Shown: positions 63,515-64,000 of the stretch, in pieces | Numbering within the stretch: the first letter of the stretch is position 1 | Layout: each line of letters starts with the position of its first letter | NCBI GenBank assembly: GCA_015143295.1 | Contig: CM026565.1 | Span: 12,646,041 to 12,710,040, forward strand | Origin: Tetracentron sinense | Lineage: Eukaryota > Streptophyta > Magnoliopsida > Trochodendrales > Trochodendraceae | Direction of reading: 5' to 3' | Length of the DNA: 64,000 nucleotides | Position numbers and translations under genes: made by a program | Notes under the pieces: model-generated | Seen by the model: the letters and a program-made list of their open reading frames with translations, nothing else | The model's database searches: none | Told to the model about the DNA's origin: nothing

Positions 63515-64000
63515 GCACCCAATTTTTACACCCCATCTAACCCTGGTTAAAGTCTTTTAACCATGGTTCCCCTTGTCAAATCCCCTAAACCTAGGTAAGC
63601 CCCTAGATAGTCCTAGGTTCCCTGAGTCAAACCCTAGGAAAACCCCAGCTAAACCCTAGGTAAACCCCAGCTAAACCCTTAGTAAACCCTAGACTCAACC
63701 CTAGGACCTATCCCTAGTTTAACCCTTGTTGAACCCTAGTGTAAAGCCTGTGTCAAAAACCCTAGCCCTAGGTGACCCTAGCCGAAGCCCTAGCCTAGCC
63801 CTAGAGCCCTTTAGGGCTTAAACCCTAAGTCCATGGCCTATAGGGCTTGAACCCTTAAACTAGGCCCACAAGGCCCAAAAACCCTGAGCCTAAACTCCCA
63901 TACCTGTTTGTGCTGGGCCAGGCCCAATTCAAATAACATTTTCTTATTACCGGTAGAGGGTCTACCGATAATTTAAAACATGCATGTTTTCACAATGGTG
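63515..64000. repeat. CCCTAG/telo-box-like repeats
   Basis: From about 63,530 to 63,870 irregular words AAACCCTAGG, TAAACCCCAGC, GAACCCTAG and GCCCTAG recur roughly every 8-15 bp. They resemble the plant telo-box AAACCCTA but do not form the regular CCCTAAA telomere repeat. Near 63,949-63,973 is an inverted repeat TACCGGTAGA-ggg-TCTACCGATA. No gene is seen. It breaks the F LTR, so it probably belongs to another insertion that extends past the window. Confidence 0.55.

Noticed and set aside
63144-63536. 130-codon minus-strand repetitive ORF
   Set aside because: A reading of the F tandem array, with no start context or conserved motif.
63530-63890. True interstitial telomere array
   Set aside because: The words do not tile as CCCTAAA; spacing and sequence are irregular.

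Overview
The window is intergenic DNA from a flowering plant nuclear genome, built almost entirely of LTR retrotransposons nested in one another. I found no host gene, tRNA, rRNA or CRISPR array. A plant origin is supported by Tekay/Del-type Ty3/gypsy chromoviruses, a Galadriel-type chromovirus with a real chromodomain, a SIRE/Maximus-type Ty1/copia element, and initiator-tRNA-Met primer binding sites (TGGTATCAGAGC) next to every intact 5' LTR end. The species cannot be named from the sequence.

Layout. 1-7579 and about 9264-16840 are near-identical copies at an offset of 9263-9264, separated by a 100-N gap (7580-7679) and noisy sequence, so one is probably a false duplication of overlapping contig ends. 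Each copy holds, on the minus strand, a deleted chromovirus X nested in the protease of chromovirus A (5' LTR 2761-5472 / 12025-14736). A is itself inserted near the end of the 5' LTR of a plus-strand Ty1/copia element K. K runs from 14737 to its 3' LTR, which starts at 20356 and was hit twice: by plus-strand chromovirus B (20546-30409, TSD AGATT) and by minus-strand chromovirus C (32011-42087, TSD CTCTC). K resumes at 42088 and ends at 42492. 42493-about 44350 is unassigned. A decayed minus-strand SIRE-type element occupies about 44350-50980. From 50981 comes plus-strand chromovirus E, split just after its primer binding site by the Galadriel-type element D (52039-57629). E resumes at 57630 and is cut at 61487 by the LTR of another chromovirus, F. 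F runs to about 63514, followed by a CCCTAG-rich block to the end.

All elements look non-autonomous as they stand. C is the best preserved (one frameshift, three nonsense codons, very similar LTRs).

Main points of interest: (1) a phase-1 intron of about 136-149 bp at the same codon between the Gag zinc knuckles and protease in elements A, B and C; removing it restores one gag-pol frame. (2) A small acidic ORF conserved inside the LTRs of A, C, B and E. (3) Islands of family-specific palindromic words just upstream of the TATA box in several unrelated LTR families. (4) Repeated CAT-(A/G)AG-ATG hairpins in the leader and LTR of K. (5) Probable assembly duplication around the gap.
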